A stretch of 64,000 bases of DNA. Origin: Enoplolaimus lenunculus. Taxonomy: Eukaryota; Nematoda; Enoplea; Enoplida; Thoracostomopsidae. This document shows, in pieces, positions 33,101-43,166 of the stretch (position 1 is the stretch's first letter; every line of letters begins with the position of its first letter). A program made the position numbers and the translations under genes. The notes below the pieces were generated by a model. That model saw only the letters and a list, made by a program, of their open reading frames with translations, did no database searches and was not told where the DNA came from. The stretch is from contig JASANG010003597.1 of NCBI GenBank assembly GCA_030248215.1, forward strand, positions 62,001 to 126,000. The letters run 5' to 3'.

Positions 33101-36100
33101 AACAGCACAAATGTAGCAGTTGCTTCACTGCCAAAATTTATACCAGAGCACGTTATTAACCCTGGCTTCTCCACAGCGTGGGGGGGCAGCACTTTTCGAT
33201 ATTTTCATTTTCCCCCGGCGAAAATTTTGCCGCCCCCAGGAAAGGCCCCCCGGCGAATTTTCGGCCGCCCCCCAGCAAATTTTTTTGCTGGGGGCCCCCA
33301 GGACTTTTCTAGGTCAAAAATTTTCAATGTTAAAACGTAAAGACCTGGACTTCTTTTGAGGCGGACATTCGGCAAAATATGATTTTATATTACGCTGAGT
33401 ACTCATAATTTTTAATAGCGTTACAAATACCCGTAGTAACTAATACAATTCAATAATGAACTGAAAAAGCACAATTATATAAAGACCGTTTCAGGGCATA
33501 CAGCATTCGAAAGTACCTTGCAGCAGCAAGTTCAACCCGCCTGAGCCTTATGATAAACTGAAGCTGTGACTTATATACAAAATATATATTACTCACAGTT
33601 TCAATTATAGATTATCTATATTTTATATAATTGTGCTTCTTTCAACTTCTGGTAAAGTTGTCAGTAATATTAGTTAAAATTATTGTTATTAGCGTTTGCG
33701 GTTAATTTTGTCATGTTGAGCGATGAGTAATCTTCAGTTGAGTTGGAAACACGATCTAGAATGAAAAAAATGGTCCAAAAAGTCGGTTTGCAAAATTTTA
33801 AGCCTGCCCCCCAGGACCCCTCAGATCATCTGGGGGCCCCCAGGAAAACTGCCCCCCCCAGCAAAATCAGCTGCCCCCAGGAAACTCCTGGGGGCCTCCA
33901 GGAAACGCCCCCGGCGGAAATTTTCAAGCTGTGGAGAAGCCAGTAACCGAAGCCAACAAATATTTTTACAAAAATGTTTAATCTTTTACCAAAGTATACG
34001 TTTACTACTAAACAAGCATGTTTTGCTGCGAACTGAAACGCTGAGTCGAAAGAATGCTTCCTATATGATAACATTACAATGAACAGAAATTCGTGTTTTG
34101 GGACAACACTAATTAGAGTTGCATCCGGGTCCCTGTATTCCGCGTATCTTCGCCGAAAAATTCCGGGTCCGGGTTTTCACTTCAATAAATTCCGAGTGAT
34201 CCGGGTTTTCACAACAAATGATTCCGGGTCCGGATCTTGGTCCAGGTACTGCAAAAATACACGGACAAAATATCCGGAATAAAATAAGCTTAGTGATTTT
34301 AACATCCCGCGCCTACATTCTGAATAGTAACTGTATCGTACCTAGATGGAGACAGAAATTCTTTCCTATCTTTAAAAATTAGGATCATGTTCAGTTTTTA
34401 AGTATTACAAATTCTTGACCCGGGTTTCCACTTAAAAAATCCGGATCCGGGTATTTATTTTTAAATGTTGAATCTCTATCTCTAATACATATATATTATA
34501 TATTAAATGTATATATCAGGGAGCGATCGGAAATCTAGCTCCAGCAAAAAATCGAGATCCGGCTCTGGTATTTTAACTTGCCGGATGTTTTTTGTGTGAA
34601 AACTTCAAACAATTAAAAAATCATTTATATTTATGCCAACTACCATGGAATCGAAGTGATTGACTTAGTTTTACCTATAGGTATGTTTAGTCACACAGGT
34701 AACGTAAATGTTAGCATGTGCCCGTGAGCCACTTTTATTTTATAGTACCTTGGGAAAACGGGATGTCCTTAAAAGCAACATGTGCCAAACAAATATTGCA
34801 ACTCAACGCAACGCTACAAAAATAGGGGATACATTCAATGCTATCTAGTATTAGATTTGACTTCATTATCCAGCTCTGGCCGGATGTCAGACTATCCGGC
34901 TCCGACACTTTAAGTATTCGGTCGCACCCTGATATATGTGTGTACTCACATTCTTTTAATGGAACCGGCGGTCGATTCTTGTCCTGAAACAATGAAATTA
35001 ATACAAAATATCCAATACTAAAAAATTCGGTAAAATATTTCAAAGAAACGGCTGCTAGGCGTTGCTTCAACTGTAAGTTTAGGCTTTTGAACTGTCTGTA
35101 CATATGTTCTTGGAATCTATACAAAATTTGGATATACTTTTCTTTCTTGCGATATTACGTATACTTTTGTAATTTAATAATTTGATTAATGTTTAATCTG
35201 AAACTTTTCGATGATCCATATTATCTCTTCGACTAAGACATTAATATATTTTTACACTTACTAATTTTTCTCCACCACAAGCTCCCAATTGCTTAGGCGC
35301 AAGCTTAGGTCGCGTTTGGGTGTTTTCATTGCGAATGGCGGTAACAGACATTACGTGCCAGTCCACACCGTGTTTCCGACTGAGGTTTGAGTGTTTGCTG
35401 TCGAAAATTAGCTGGACTCGAAAATCGATTATCGCTCCAAGCGGTAATTGTGTTGGCATCGAGCAAATCTCAGCTCCGCTGGTAGTTTGAGTAATCAAGC
35501 ACTTGCCAAATCTAAAACAATATTGTTGATATCTAGCAAAAGCTATGTAACGTAAAACACACAAAAACCATACGGTAACTAATGATGTCGTACGTATATA
35601 TATAATATATATTATATATAATATATATTATATATATAATATATAATATATATATATTATTTGAGAGCAATGGCGCATCAGATAATTTAAAACCGAGTAG
35701 ACATATCTTCCGGGGCCCGATAAATAATAGCGGTCGAGACCTCGCGAGTGAAGTGATTGAGAAGATAAATGCAATGTTAATAACATATAAGTTACAAGGT
35801 AAACATTTACTATTTTTTATAAATTTTCTCATTGTACTACGTTAAGCGAAATCTTCTAACTTCAAAAATGGGAAGGCCTACCCTACCTACTACTGCGTCA
35901 TTGATTGACAGCCGAGTCCGCATCAAACAGCTGTATAATTTTTCCGTTAGACAATTATATCCAGTTTTATACCAATCTAAATTTATATATAATTTGTTTA
36001 CTTTGGTCAACACCAACACATCGTGACTTAATACAATACAAAGACAATGCAGCTCCGAAAGAAACTTAACTTACCGTTTAGATTCAACAAGGATGATAGC

Positions 36101-38477
36101 CGGGTCGTCGTCAAGCCTTTCACAGACAACGCCATTTTGATCAGATCCCTCAATGACTTGAATTACTGACGCTGTTGGGAGGACTTGGGCCGAACCTTTG
36201 ACGAAAGCAACAACATCGTTACCTTCTAATAACTCTCCGGCAAATACAAAGTTATTTGCTGCGAATCGATTGAGAGGTGTGTGTTTAGAAGTACGTGTAG
36301 TCTGCTTGTCTGTAGACAAATAGTCTTTAGTGGTTGGGTATGGGTCAAAAACTTGGTGCCGGAATGATGATCCACCATCAGCAAGTGTTTGATATATGCC
36401 GCCATGTACAGTAGAATCGATCACTCTAATCTGTTCATCTTCTAAAATGGTATACGTTTCGAAGATAAAACTCCATATAGGTAACCCTGTACGAACAGAA
36501 TTGAAATTCTTAATCCGCCAGGTTACAACAGAAACTAAGTTTTGTAGGGAACAGAAACTGGAATTGGAATTGAGTTTTTGCAGGAACAGGAACAGGAATT
36601 CGAAATTTTCGTTAACTAATTAATTACTGTTCACCTATTTATAATTAAAACTAGTCAAAAAGTACCTTAAGCGAATTTACAGCAATTTCATCGTAAAGTT
36701 TAGCGAAAACACATCAGATTTTTAATTTAACAGCTTCTTAAAAAGACTGAATAGTAAAAACACTTATTTGTGGAAAAACAATTTTTCAAAGTCAGAGTTT
36801 GCAATATTTGAATCATTACGAATAATTTTCTACAAAACAGTAAAAATTCCTGTTTCTTCGTCTTTCATTGCATTAACAGGAATAATTGAGTTTTCGCAAG
36901 AATTTCGGAGGTAACCCTGCTAATCCGAGGTCGTGTTAAAATCTACGTAATGCATTGTTTGATTTATTCAAGACTTACGTTTTAAACGTTGCAGTTATTT
37001 GGACTGTGTAAGCATCCAATTCGATCTAACTGGATGTATCACACTTCTGTTAAAAACTTGCGAAACCACTATAATTTTTTTAAACTGTTGCTTGTTCGTT
37101 ACGTGCACATGCAATATAATGCAGTGCATTTGTATGTATGCTATTTGGCAGCATACGGTGCACAAGTAGTCGACGATAGAAGCAGTTAGTGAGGCGGGGA
37201 CCGCACCATGAATGCAATGGAATATTTCTGCGCTTTGAACACGGTATCCAGTCGAAAGTAGGAAATAGAGTGGACGAAAATTGAGGCATGTAAGCATGTG
37301 AGACATGCTTGTTCACTATGTTGACATGCAATATAATGCAGTGCATTTTATGCATTCTAGTCGGCAGTATACAATCGAGATACGTATAGTCGACGATAGA
37401 AACAGTTGGAGACGCGTGCTACGTGGCGCAGTGGTAGAGCGCTTACCTCGGAAACCGTACGTCGCTAGTTCAAAACCACCCGTGGCCCGCGTTTTCAGCC
37501 GTATAGTAAAACATATGAGGTCCCGAAGCAGCTGGAAAAGCTGGCCACCAGGGCGGAGATCAAACCAGTGGCTTTAGCATTTCCAGGCAAGCACTCAACC
37601 ACTGCCCCCCCGTAGCCCGCCTCTCCAACTGTTTCTATCGTTGACTATATGTTGACGGGTATATGCACATAATGGACAAGCATCTTACATACAAGCTTAG
37701 ATGCCACAATTTGTCACAATGTCGTCCCTTGACTGTCCACCTATTGTCAACTGAATACCGACTTTTAGCTGGGTAGTTTACCATTTCACTCACGGCATGA
37801 CCCCCATGTCAGTCTACGTAGAAACCGGGACGTGCAAGCAGGAAAAGCGTACCTCCATAGCGGGGATCGTACTTCCGGCCTTAGAATTTCCAGGCAAGCG
37901 CTGTACCACTGCGCCACATAGCCCACCTCTCCAACTGCTTCTATGGTCGAAAATATGTCGACGGTATGCTGTCGGCTGGCATACATACAGTGCACTGCAC
38001 TATATTGCATGTGCGCATAATTCACAATCATGTCTTACATGCTTACAGTACAGTTCCTACCTAGAGTGACAGCGGCGATCGATCAATTCAAGCAACGAAT
38101 TGTCAGTCTAGATAGGAACCGGAACATCAGACCTTTTCGTTAAGTAGCTGGAAAAATGGGCTTCCGGAGCGGATGTCGGACTCTCAACCTACGGATCATA
38201 AGCGAATACTCTACCACAGAGCCACGCAGCCCGCCTCTCCAACTATATTTTTCGTCGACAATATGTGTGGAGCATATGCTGCCAGCAAACATACAACACA
38301 ATGTGCATTGCATTACTGCTTATGCACTAGGACTAGCAAGTCTCACATGCTTACACGAATTAACAATAAAACGGAGTTCTTGTACTTACTTGCGCATGAT
38401 ATCATACACAAACTTCCATCACCATACGGAGCGACTGCAATTCCAGTTTTTATTTCTTCTAATGTGAAACGCGACAT
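29614..38477 (-). CDS. Glutamine-rich protein, seven exons, 829 aa, unrecognised family
   Basis: Exons: 38477-38390, 36441-36075, 35511-35262, 34983-34950, 32714-32433, 31703-30802, 30180-29614. Every junction has GT/AG and compatible phase; the total is 830 codons including the stop. Start: MSRFTLEEIKTG at 38477. Residues 1-340 look globular and mixed (VIDSTVHGGIYQTL; FVFAGELLEGNDVVAFVKGS; LGAIIDFRVQLIFDSKH; DDGLITALADRGLSILSG). Then come a Ser/Pro-rich stretch (LLPMTPSPDLPMTP), a small RGRGRG motif, two Gln/Glu blocks in exon 6 and a long CAA/CAG tract in exon 7. A conserved-looking helical end (HFNEALMAMEVAIKMFPNDI ...) closes the protein. I do not recognise the family. The donor at 32433 (G|GTACCG) is the weakest junction. 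Introns hold SINEs, hAT-like elements and the element at 33162. Confidence 0.75.
33162..33943. mobile_element. GC-rich TIR element, 782 bp, in an intron
   Basis: Ends CTGGCTTCTCCACAGC and GCTGTGGAGAAGCCAG are perfect 16-bp inverted repeats, flanked by TAACC on both sides (33157-33161 and 33944-33948). Both subterminal zones are packed with CCCCCAGGAAA / CCCCCGGCGAAAATTTT motifs that can pair with each other; the middle is AT-rich and non-coding. The 5-bp target size does not settle the superfamily. Confidence 0.8.
34105..34470. repeat. CCGGGTCCGGG-rich hAT-like fragment
   Basis: GTTGCATCCGGGTCCCTG, then repeated CCGGGTCCGGGTTTTCAC and, about 170 bases on, CCGGATCCGGGTATTTATTT. Related to, but distinct from, the CCGGAACCGG families. 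It lies in the intron between exons 4 and 5 of the glutamine-rich gene. Confidence 0.5.
34517..34931. mobile_element. hAT-like MITE, 415 bp
   Basis: CAGGGAGCGATCGGAAAT at the left and ATTCGGTCGCACCCTG at the right, with CCGGCTC-type subterminal repeats. Flanks are AT dinucleotide-rich (GTATATAT / ATATATGT), so a target duplication cannot be scored. It ends 19 bases before the end of exon 4 (34950-34983) of the glutamine-rich gene. Confidence 0.65.
35599..35662. repeat. AT dinucleotide-rich microsatellite
   Basis: Imperfect TATATAATATATATTA-type run of about 60 bases in the intron between exons 2 and 3 of the glutamine-rich gene. Confidence 0.85.
36480..36920. repeat. Degenerate TIR-like element with GGAACAG repeats
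   Basis: Left part has CCTGTACGAACAGAATTG, AGGGAACAGAAACTGG and GCAGGAACAGGAACAGGAAT. Near the right edge come AATTCCTGTTTCTTCGTC and AACAGGAATAATTGAG, then GGTAACCCTGC. It resembles 54886-55280. Boundaries are approximate. Confidence 0.45.
37413..37500 (+). repeat. tRNA-derived SINE head, best copy
   Basis: GCGTGCTACGTGGCGCAGTG (A-box in TGGCGCAGTGGTAGAGCGC), anticodon-arm-like TTACCTCGGAAACCG, then CTAGTTCAAAACCACCC (B-box variant). The arrangement and spacing are those of a tRNA, but the acceptor stem is imperfect and the sequence runs into a shared tail, so it is a SINE rather than a tRNA gene. Confidence 0.7.
37520..37640 (-). repeat. tRNA-derived SINE copy
   Basis: On the - strand: GGAGAGGCGGGCTACGGGGG, CAGTGGTTGAGTGCTTGCC (A-box region), then CTGGTTTGATCTCCGCCC (B-box region) and the AGCTTTTCCAGCTGC tail segment. 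Confidence 0.65.
37790..37945 (-). repeat. tRNA-derived SINE copy
   Basis: On the - strand: GGAGAGGTGGGCTATGTGGC, GCAGTGGTACAGCGCTTGCC, then AAGTACGATCCCCGCTATGG, and on to CCCGGTTTCTACGTAGACTG. It shows the head plus the family tail. Confidence 0.65.
38060..38260 (-). repeat. tRNA-derived SINE copy
   Basis: On the - strand: GGAGAGGCGGGCTGCGTGGC, TCTGTGGTAGAGTATTCGC, then GTTGAGAGTCCGACATCCGC, ending in the GGTTCCTATCTAGACTGAC tail shared with the copy at 3338. This and the preceding copies fill intron 1 of the glutamine-rich gene. Confidence 0.65.
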
Positions 38478-39480
38478 GATTTCATCACAATTGTAAAACT
38501 ATAATAGCTATGCAATTAAACCCTTGCATAAGTGGATGATGAAGTGAGAAGATATTCCACCATTATTTCCGCAGCAAACGTACACCTTCAAATCAAAAAA
38601 GTAAACTAATTGTGTTGGCACAACAAAACATTTTTTAATAATAATAAGAATAATAATGGTCCAAAACAGGTCCCTCCTGATTTCCTGGGTAATCACCCTC
38701 TGGAAAGGCGAAATAAATATCAGTCCCCCTCTTACTCGGGTCACTACAGCGGCAGCCCCTATAAGAACCTACTTTAAAAAGTTGCCTATGTGGAAGATAG
38801 AAGGTTTTATCTCAGAAAATTGTCTCTTATTGTGTTCTCAAAAGGGTTGTGCCCCCAAAACCCCACACTATAGGCAGTTTGCGTAAATATGTCGTAGTCA
38901 AAGTCGCAATTAACCCAATTCTGATTTGTGGTAGCCCAATACCGAATTGGGCTAGTCCAGTGCGTATTTACGACTTGAGCTAGCCCACGGCGTAATTCTT
39001 TTTATGCAACAAGGGCACGCCTTGTGATTGGTATTACCCTAATGCCATACTCAACCTTACTTGGGCTACTACAAAATATATGTTGAAACTGTATTAAATA
39101 TTGTTGTTGTCTATCAAATACATTTTTAAACAGCTAAGCCTTAAAAATCATATCACAAATAGTGCAATTTGCAGGATTTTGAATCCAGAGGGTAACGCAA
39201 TTTTTAAACGAAAAACTCAATATATATCTGTTAAAATATATGAGTAACGTACGGTGTAAATTAGTACAAACGACAATTTTACCCTCTCGTAAAGTTGGGG
39301 TCACCAACATTTTATTTTCCCAAGGCGCTATTTTCACGGAAGATATCCGAATTTACCAAAATCCCGAGCAAAAAACGATGCGCTGAAAATCGTAATTTCT
39401 TGGCAGAATCACAGTTTCCCAAAATCCCAATTTCCCGGGTAATATCATCATTACCCAAAATCATGAAGAAAAATGGTTGC
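38478..39480. other. Intergenic, no recognised gene
   Basis: Upstream of the ATG of the glutamine-rich gene, so the promoter is expected here, but I see no convincing core motif. 39290-39480 begins a TTTCCCAAAATCCCAATTTC-type repeat. Confidence 0.4.
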
Positions 39481-39487
39481 CACGAAA

Positions 39488-40110
39488 ATTGTTATTTCCC
39501 GGCAGAATTCCAATTTCCCAAAATCCCAATTTGCCGGGTAATATCCCATTTTCCAAAATCCCAATTTCCAAAAATCACGAGCGAAAACGGTTCCGTTGAA
39601 AATCGCAATTTCCCGACGTAGGCAGAATCGCACTTTCGCGGGTTTCGATCCATGTGCCTTTTTTCTACCAAATTTTTCAAAAACTTGTGAATATATATGC
39701 AGGCCTCAATTGGGTTGGCAGAAAATTTTTTTGAAACTTTGGCCCATGTTACTTTAAGGGGCGTTCAGGTTTGTGGTGGGTCTATAAAGTAGTAGACTTA
39801 AAATTGATATTTCCCGGCAGAATTCCAATTTCCCAAAATCCCAATTTGCCGGGTAATATCCCAATTTTCCAAAATCCCAATTTCCAAAGTCACGAGCGAA
39901 AACGGTTCCGCCGAAAATCGCAATTTCCCGACGTAGGCAGAATCGCACTTTCGTGGGTTTCGATGCGTCCGCCTTTTTTTCTACCAAATTTTTCAAAAAC
40001 TTGTGAATATATATGCAGGCCTCAATTGGGTTCGCAGAAAAAGCATTTTTGAAACTTTGGCCCATGTTACTTTAAGGAGCGTTCAGGTTTGTGGTAGGTC
40101 TATACAATAG
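39488..40110. repeat. Tandem repeat, two units of about 317 bp
   Basis: Both units run TTTCCCGGCAGAATTCCAAT ... CACGAGCGAAAACGGTTCCG ... GCAATTTCCCGACGTAGGCA ... TTGTGAATATATATGCAGGC ... GGCCCATGTTACTTTAAGG. The second unit leads into a TTAGGC-like MITE (40060-40250). Confidence 0.85.
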
Positions 40111-40366
40111 TAGGCTTAGGTTCTAAATTGCATTTTTTTGCTTAGGCTTAGCAATTCATTTTTGCAACGCTTAGGCATTAGACTTACGCTTAGGAATGCG
40201 TTTAATCTGCATTTACACCCCTTAAAGTAAAAACACCTTGCACATTTTGCTAAAATTAGCAAATTAAACATCATTTTAACAGCCCATGTATAGAACAGGG
40301 CCGGAACGTTTTCCGGCGGGACTGCAATAGAAGCTTCGCTTTCGGTTATTTTTTTGCTTAGGCTTA

Positions 40367-41041
40367 TGCGGGGTTCACGTTATAACCGGGGCAGCTTGGG
40401 ACACCGTTTTGTCCCTATTAGACTATTGGGTAACATTTTGCCTGCTTATAAACCCCATATCGTATTCAAAAATTCGTATTTGTCTGCTATTATCATGTGT
40501 GGATCACCATTTGTTCTTCAATATCATATGATATTCGACGGATTGTCTGCGAATATTATATGACATATTTTCAAATGTCTGCATACTTGAGGTAACATAC
40601 CCAAATTGTCCTGTTGAATATCATATGATACTAAAATTTGAAATTTGAATTTTTTGAATTTGGAAGCTGTGGTTCTAAGCGATTGTGTCGGAAACGGTTT
40701 GCAGGCATGTATTTGGTATTTTTAGCACATTTTTGCCGCTACCATCCAACTTTTTGTTCATTTATTAGTGCTCAAAGGTTACACTGTCCCGCTGAATATA
40801 TGATATTCGTTGAAATTTTGGAATATCATATGATATTCGTGTAAATGTCCTACAGTATCACGTGACAAACCGTCCCTTGTACACATTGATCATTTGAGAG
40901 CGGTGGTTTGTAAGCTAATGTCGTATGACATTCGAGTTTTGTCTGTCGACCCAATATAACAGCCCAAATTTTAACGTCGATGTCGAATCAACATGGGACA
41001 AACCGTGTCCCGCCTGCCCCGGTTATAACGTGAACCCCGCA
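40367..41041. mobile_element. MULE-like TIR element, 675 bp, perfect 9-bp target duplication
   Basis: Inverted ends of about 28 bp identical (TGCGGGGTTCACGTTATAAC at the left, GTTATAACGTGAACCCCGCA at the right), extending imperfectly through GGGACACCGTTTTGTCCC / GGGACAAACCGTGTCCC. TTAGGCTTA flanks both sides (40358-40366, 41042-41050). Inside are at least four copies of the palindrome ATATCATATGATAT or variants (near 40520, 40617, 40790, 40825). No transposase is encoded; the 9-bp duplication suggests a Mutator-like helper. Confidence 0.9.
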
Positions 41042-41353
41042 TTAGGCTTACTTATAGGCACATTGTTACGCTTAGGCTCAGGCTTAGGTTTACGAATATG
41101 CTTATTGCTTACACTACTGTTCCAGAGAGCTGATACATTGGCCATTTTAACTAAGTACAAAATTTTGCTTGACTTCCGGCTTCAGCGCCAGCTCCGGAAA
41201 TTTTGTTGTCCTCCGGCTCCGATATAACTTGGTATGTCTGCTTCCGTTATAGAAATAACGGAGATTGTTGTTGGTTGACGCTCAAAATCATTTATAAATC
41301 AGGTGTATATCTCTTAATTTTTGATTACATATATATACAGATATACTGTAATT

Positions 41354-42005
41354 GTTCGAAATGAAATGAAAATTATGAAACTCATCCAAAGTCTAAAAAA
41401 TTTCGATGCAACCACCAGTTTTACTTTAAAATTTTACAAAGCCTGGTTAATATTGGCACGCCTCAATTGTTGGCAGAAAAATAAAACATCTTAGAAACTT
41501 TGGCCAATGTTACCCTAAAGGCCGTCCATTTTCCCGGGACAGCACTGTACTAGGAGATACACACAATAAATATATGCAATTAAAACAGCGGTACAGTTGG
41601 GACTGCGGGCCAGTTAGAATAGTTGGGGCAGTTGGGACAGCGGTATCGTCGAGACTGCGAGACAGTTGGGACAGTTAAAGTTCGAAATGAAATGAAAATT
41701 ATGAAACTCATCCAAAGTCTAAAAAATTTCGATGCAACCACTAGTTTTACTTTAAAATTTTACAAAACCTGGTTAATATTGGCACGCCTCAATTGTTGGC
41801 AGAAAAATAAAACATCTTAGAAACTTTGGCCAATGTTACCCTAAAGGCCGTCCATTTTCCCGGGACAGTAATGTACTAGGAGATACACAATAAATATATG
41901 CAATTAAAACAGCGGTACAGTTGGGACTGCGGGCCAGTTAGAACAGTTGGGGAAGTTGGGACAGCGGTATCGTCGAGACTGCGAGACAGTTGGGACAGTT
42001 AAAAC
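41354..42005. repeat. Tandem repeat, two units of about 326 bp
   Basis: Each unit begins GTTCGAAATGAAATGAAAAT, continues through GTTTTACTTTAAAATTTTAC and CCCGGGACAGCACTGTACTA-like sequence, and ends in a run of (A)CAGTTGGGACAG(C/T)-type minisatellite. The second unit has GGGACAGTAATG where the first has GGGACAGCACTG. The minisatellite continues to about 42040. Confidence 0.85.
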
Positions 42006-42240
42006 AGGACAGCGGGACATTTGGGACTGATGGAACTGTTGGGTATCGACAATGCTGTCTCCGGTTATTGTAACAGCATTTATCGTAACATGGGTCAATT
42101 ACTGCATGTCTCAAAGATTAACTAGTAGGATATCATTTTTGTAAGCAAGGATGGCACCATGAGGTTTGGCTTTAGCTCAATTTTTCCTAAAAATTGCAGC
42201 AATATTGGCTGTGAAATTTAATTGTAAATTATTGTTGCTC

Positions 42241-42412
42241 GGGCCCAGTTACTTTAAGGGGCGTAAAAGTTTCTGGTGGGTCTATAACAAGAGTGGGTAT
42301 AGATTCTAGATTACAACTTTTTGCTTAGGCTTAGGAACACATTTTTTGCAACGCTTAGGCTTAGGCATACGCTTAATCTACTGTTGCGCCCCTAAAAGTA
42401 ACATTGGCCCAG
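42241..42412. mobile_element. MITE, 172 bp, with TTAGGC-like interior
   Basis: Ends GGGCCCAGTTACTTTAAGGG and CCCTAAAAGTAACATTGGCC are inverted. Interior: GGTGGGTCTATAAC, GCTTAGGCTTAGGAACAC, CGCTTAGGCTTAGGCATACG. It is flanked by related sequences (TAAATTATTGTTG / TAAATATTGTTG) that may be a target duplication. Confidence 0.7.
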
Positions 42413-43166
42413 TAAATATTGTTGTTTCTGATCGTCTTTATTAAGCCAATGTTTCCTTTTTGATTATACATTGCTAAATATTAAGTATAGACACATGAAA
42501 TGGGCAGTCTCGGTTGAAAACCGACACTGGCACCCTATTACGTTTAATGTTTTTTCAGTTTTTCTTCAGCATGTCGGCTCATAATTATTGCATAACCATG
42601 AAAATTCATAGATTCACAGCGAAATTTTATTCATCAGGCATCACTTACTTCAACAATACAGCGATACATCTGCTGAATCCTCGGCTTCTGGTCTAGATTC
42701 CAAACCACTGAGACTCAAAAACAGAGAGCTAGACAGAGACCGAGACCTGCCAAATATCGAGACTTGCCGAGATTGAGACTCGCATCGCTGATAGTCACAG
42801 ACAGGCATAAGCGCAACTTCGAAACACCTGCCCTGATTACGATTAATCGTTTCTTGAATGCAATCGCTCGTAAACGCCGTTTAAACTGCTCGCGGTTACG
42901 ACGACCATATCACGATTGCAATCACGATTTACGATTGACTTGTGTTAAATTTTCAATCGCTTATAAACGCGGCTACACATGCAAAACTGCGGTTTGAATC
43001 GTGGCCGCAACCGCATCTCTAGACACTACTGGTCGTACGCAAAACAATTCAACCGCTAATTATAAAACCACGACAGCAGATAAATCCGTGACAATTGTGC
43101 ATTTAAATCTATCGGTAACTGTAAAATATGTGTCGAGTTGCAAAAATAAATTTGGTACATCAAGAA
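42413..43166. other. Intergenic between the glutamine-rich gene and UBA3
   Basis: Contains a GAGACTCAAAAACAGAGAGC / GAGACTTGCCGAGATTGAGA-type repeat around 42700-42790 and CGATTGCAATCACGATTTAC-type sequence around 42860-42990. No gene is recognised. Confidence 0.4.

Noticed and set aside
37413-37500. Functional tRNA gene
   Set aside because: A-box and B-box are present but the acceptor stem does not pair and the sequence continues into a repeated tail, so it is a SINE.
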